Positions 4,290-5,840 of a stretch of 5,840 nt of DNA are shown here, piece by piece. Position 1 is the first letter of the stretch; the number at the start of each line of letters is the position of its first letter. Location of the stretch: positions 1 through 5,840 of the forward strand of contig JBFWIM010000103.1 in NCBI GenBank assembly GCA_050255995.1, read 5' to 3'. The DNA is from Intestinibacillus sp050255995 (GTDB taxonomy: Bacteria > Bacillota > Clostridia > Oscillospirales > Butyricicoccaceae). The notes under the pieces were generated by a model, which saw nothing but the letters and a program-made list of their open reading frames with translations, was not told where the DNA came from and did no database searches. Both the position numbers and the translations under genes were made by a program.

Positions 4290-5840
4290 ATGAAACGCTT
4301 TTTGAGCATGATGATGACAGTTTGCCTGTCCGCGTCGCTTCTTGTCGTACCGGCTTCATGCGCGGACACGGGGACAGAAACGATCCGCGTCGGCCTGTAT
4401 TACAATACTGCCGCACTGTCTGCGCCGCAGCTGCAAAATTACCAGGGGAGCGGCTATCAGGCAGGATATTATGACAGCGGCAAGAGCTTTCACAGCCTCT
4501 ATCCGATTTCGGAAAAGAAGACGGCCATTTTAAAGGACGCAAATTATGTTGCGGCAAGTGACGGAACCTATGCGGAAGGGACCTCCGGAGAAACGAACAC
4601 TGTGGGCGCATACCATGTTCAGCTTCCGGAAAGTTATCGTACGGCGGATGCGGCGCGCGCAGCCGCTCAGACCGCGGGAACGGGGGCGTTTGTCTGCTAT
4701 CTCGGGGCTACATATTATGTGCGGCAGGGGCAGTATCCGTCGTTGAATGCCGCGCAGACGGCGGCAAGCGCGTCGGGCGGTTCGGCGGTAGGCGCATCTG
4801 ATACGGGAATTACAGTTGTGGCAACGGGCACGAATACGATTTTATTCGAATACGACGGCGACCAGACCTTTGCCATGGCGCCGCAGGGGGATCATCCACT
4901 GACTTGGTTCAAGGGATATAAGTATTATGGAAATTTTGCATATTTCCGGAAAGACGGCGGCAACCTTTCTGTTATAAACTATGTGCCGCTCGAGGATTAT
5001 GTGAAAGGCGTTATTCCATATGAAATGAGTCCCGATTGGAATGTGGAGGCACTTAAGGCACAGGCAGTCTGCGCGCGTTCGTTTGTGGAGAATGAGCCCA
5101 GCAAATACACCGCGCAGGGGTTTGACGTCAGCAATACGGTCGATTGTCAGGTTTACAAGGGCGCGAATCAGGCGACGGAAAATTCGGATACCGCGGTGGA
5201 TGAAACTGCGGGGCAGACGCTGTCCTACGACGGCAAGCCGGTGGTAGGCTATTATTTTTCCGCAGACGGTGGCGCGACAGAGGATGCGTCCAATGTCTGG
5301 GGGGGCGATTATGCTTACCTGAAGGGTGTGGAAGACCCCTACGAAAATACGGAAGCTGCACAAAACGGCATATGGTCTGTTACCTTGACGGCGGCGCAGA
5401 TCGGTACTAAGCTCAAAACAGCAGGGTATTCGATCGGCACGGTTGCAGCTGTCAGCGTGACCAATCGCACCGCAATGGATAATGTTTTGACCGTTACGGT
5501 TACGGATACTACGGGTACGACGGTCATTCTCGAAAAGGGCAAGACGCGCACGGTATTTGGCCTGAACAGCCAGCGTTATACCGTATCGGGCAACGCTTCC
5601 GGCAGCAGCAGTACGCAGGAAACGGCCAGCCTCGGCAGCAGCATTTTAAGCGGCGCAAAGGCCGCAATGAGCGGAGAGAAGCTGTCGTCCGGCACTGCGG
5701 GCAGCGGTACGGCCGGTGCGGTTTCCACCAGCTTCACCTTTGACGGGCGCGGCTGGGGGCATCAGGTCGGCATGAGCCAATATGGCGCGAAGGCGATGGC
5801 GGATGCGGGCAAAACCTATGACCAGATCTTGAAAGTCTAT
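4290..5840 (+). CDS. secreted SpoIID/LytB-domain protein, C-terminus cut by the window end
   Basis: The frame is open for 517 codons to the last base. Residues 1-25 look like a Sec signal peptide (MKR, hydrophobic core, PASCA; cleavage perhaps after A25; the lipobox is poor because Pro is at -3). TIRVGLYYN (31-39) begins the mature protein. A SPOR-like segment lies at about 107-160 (YLGATYYVRQGQYPS at 137-151). The SpoIID/LytB core includes YVPLEDYVKGVIPYEM (E245 matches the catalytic Glu of SpoIID lytic transglycosylase), EALKAQAVCAR (253-263), YYFSADGGATED (321-332) and VWGG. A Ser/Gly/Ala-rich insert (433-481) precedes GRGWGHQVGMSQYGA (486-500), where Gln492 takes a variable position. The remaining C-terminus is probably only about 10-20 residues, judging by where the motif falls in the family. 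It probably acts on peptidoglycan outside the membrane. A role in sporulation is not shown: the protein is far longer than a minimal SpoIID and has no spoIIQ-like neighbour here. Confidence 0.92.
   Translation, partial: MKRFLSMMMTVCLSASLLVVPASCADTGTETIRVGLYYNTAALSAPQLQNYQGSGYQAGYYDSGKSFHSLYPISEKKTAILKDANYVAASDGTYAEGTSGETNTVGAYHVQLPESYRTADAARAAAQTAGTGAFVCYLGATYYVRQGQYPSLNAAQTAASASGGSAVGASDTGITVVATGTNTILFEYDGDQTFAMAPQGDHPLTWFKGYKYYGNFAYFRKDGGNLSVINYVPLEDYVKGVIPYEMSPDWNVEALKAQAVCARSFVENEPSKYTAQGFDVSNTVDCQVYKGANQATENSDTAVDETAGQTLSYDGKPVVGYYFSADGGATEDASNVWGGDYAYLKGVEDPYENTEAAQNGIWSVTLTAAQIGTKLKTAGYSIGTVAAVSVTNRTAMDNVLTVTVTDTTGTTVILEKGKTRTVFGLNSQRYTVSGNASGSSSTQETASLGSSILSGAKAAMSGEKLSSGTAGSGTAGAVSTSFTFDGRGWGHQVGMSQYGAKAMADAGKTYDQILKVY

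Noticed and set aside
4211..4474. Plus-strand open frame starting in the riboswitch/promoter region
   Set aside because: It overlaps the well-supported SpoIID/LytB start at 4290 in another frame and has no ribosome binding site.
4842..5363. Minus-strand open frame (173 codons) opposite the SpoIID/LytB gene
   Set aside because: The plus-strand frame carries clear SpoIID motifs through this region; the reverse frame has no recognisable features.
1..5840. CRISPR arrays, tRNA/rRNA genes, insertion sequences or phage genes
   Set aside because: No repeat-spacer pattern, RNA gene signature, transposase motif or terminal repeat pair was seen on either strand.

Overview
The window most likely comes from a Gram-positive Firmicute of the class Clostridia, perhaps an Oscillospiraceae/Ruminococcaceae-like lineage; this placement is inferred. 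It rests on strong AGGAGG-type ribosome binding sites, consensus sigma-A promoter hexamers, a lysine (L-box) riboswitch, a SpoIID/LytB-family secreted protein and a PflX-type radical SAM protein. The coding DNA is moderately GC-rich and the intergenic DNA AT-rich.

Layout. Positions 1-94 are an AT-rich upstream region with a perfect 10-bp inverted repeat at the window edge. A plus-strand radical SAM gene of the PflX (COG1313) family follows at 95-1003. A palindromic, bidirectional terminator at 1004-1037 separates it from the convergent minus-strand operon asd-dapA-dapB, which is read from right to left (3875 down to 1050). The operon leader (about 4225 down to 3876) holds a near-consensus promoter, a complete lysine riboswitch aptamer, an antiterminator and an intrinsic terminator. 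Diverging from it on the plus strand is a long SpoIID/LytB-domain gene that starts at 4290 and is cut by the window end at 5840.

How the parts work together. Asd makes aspartate-4-semialdehyde, DapA condenses it with pyruvate, and DapB reduces the product to tetrahydrodipicolinate, the precursor of meso-diaminopimelate (cell wall) and lysine. The riboswitch closes the feedback loop: with lysine bound, helix P5 and the terminator should form and transcription stop; without lysine, an 11-bp plus 6-bp antiterminator can form from the 3' half of P5 and the 5' half of the terminator. The pairings can be traced directly in the sequence, including a 6-bp L2-L3 kissing-loop complement. The SpoIID/LytB protein is a predicted exported, peptidoglycan-directed protein. 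Any link to the diaminopimelate operon beyond sharing the intergenic region is speculation.

Nothing here is clearly a new system. The points most worth a second look are the traceable riboswitch switching mechanism, the domain make-up of the SpoIID/LytB protein (SPOR-like segment, a Ser/Gly/Ala-rich insert, and Gln in the GHxVGMSQ motif), and the edge palindrome upstream of pflX.
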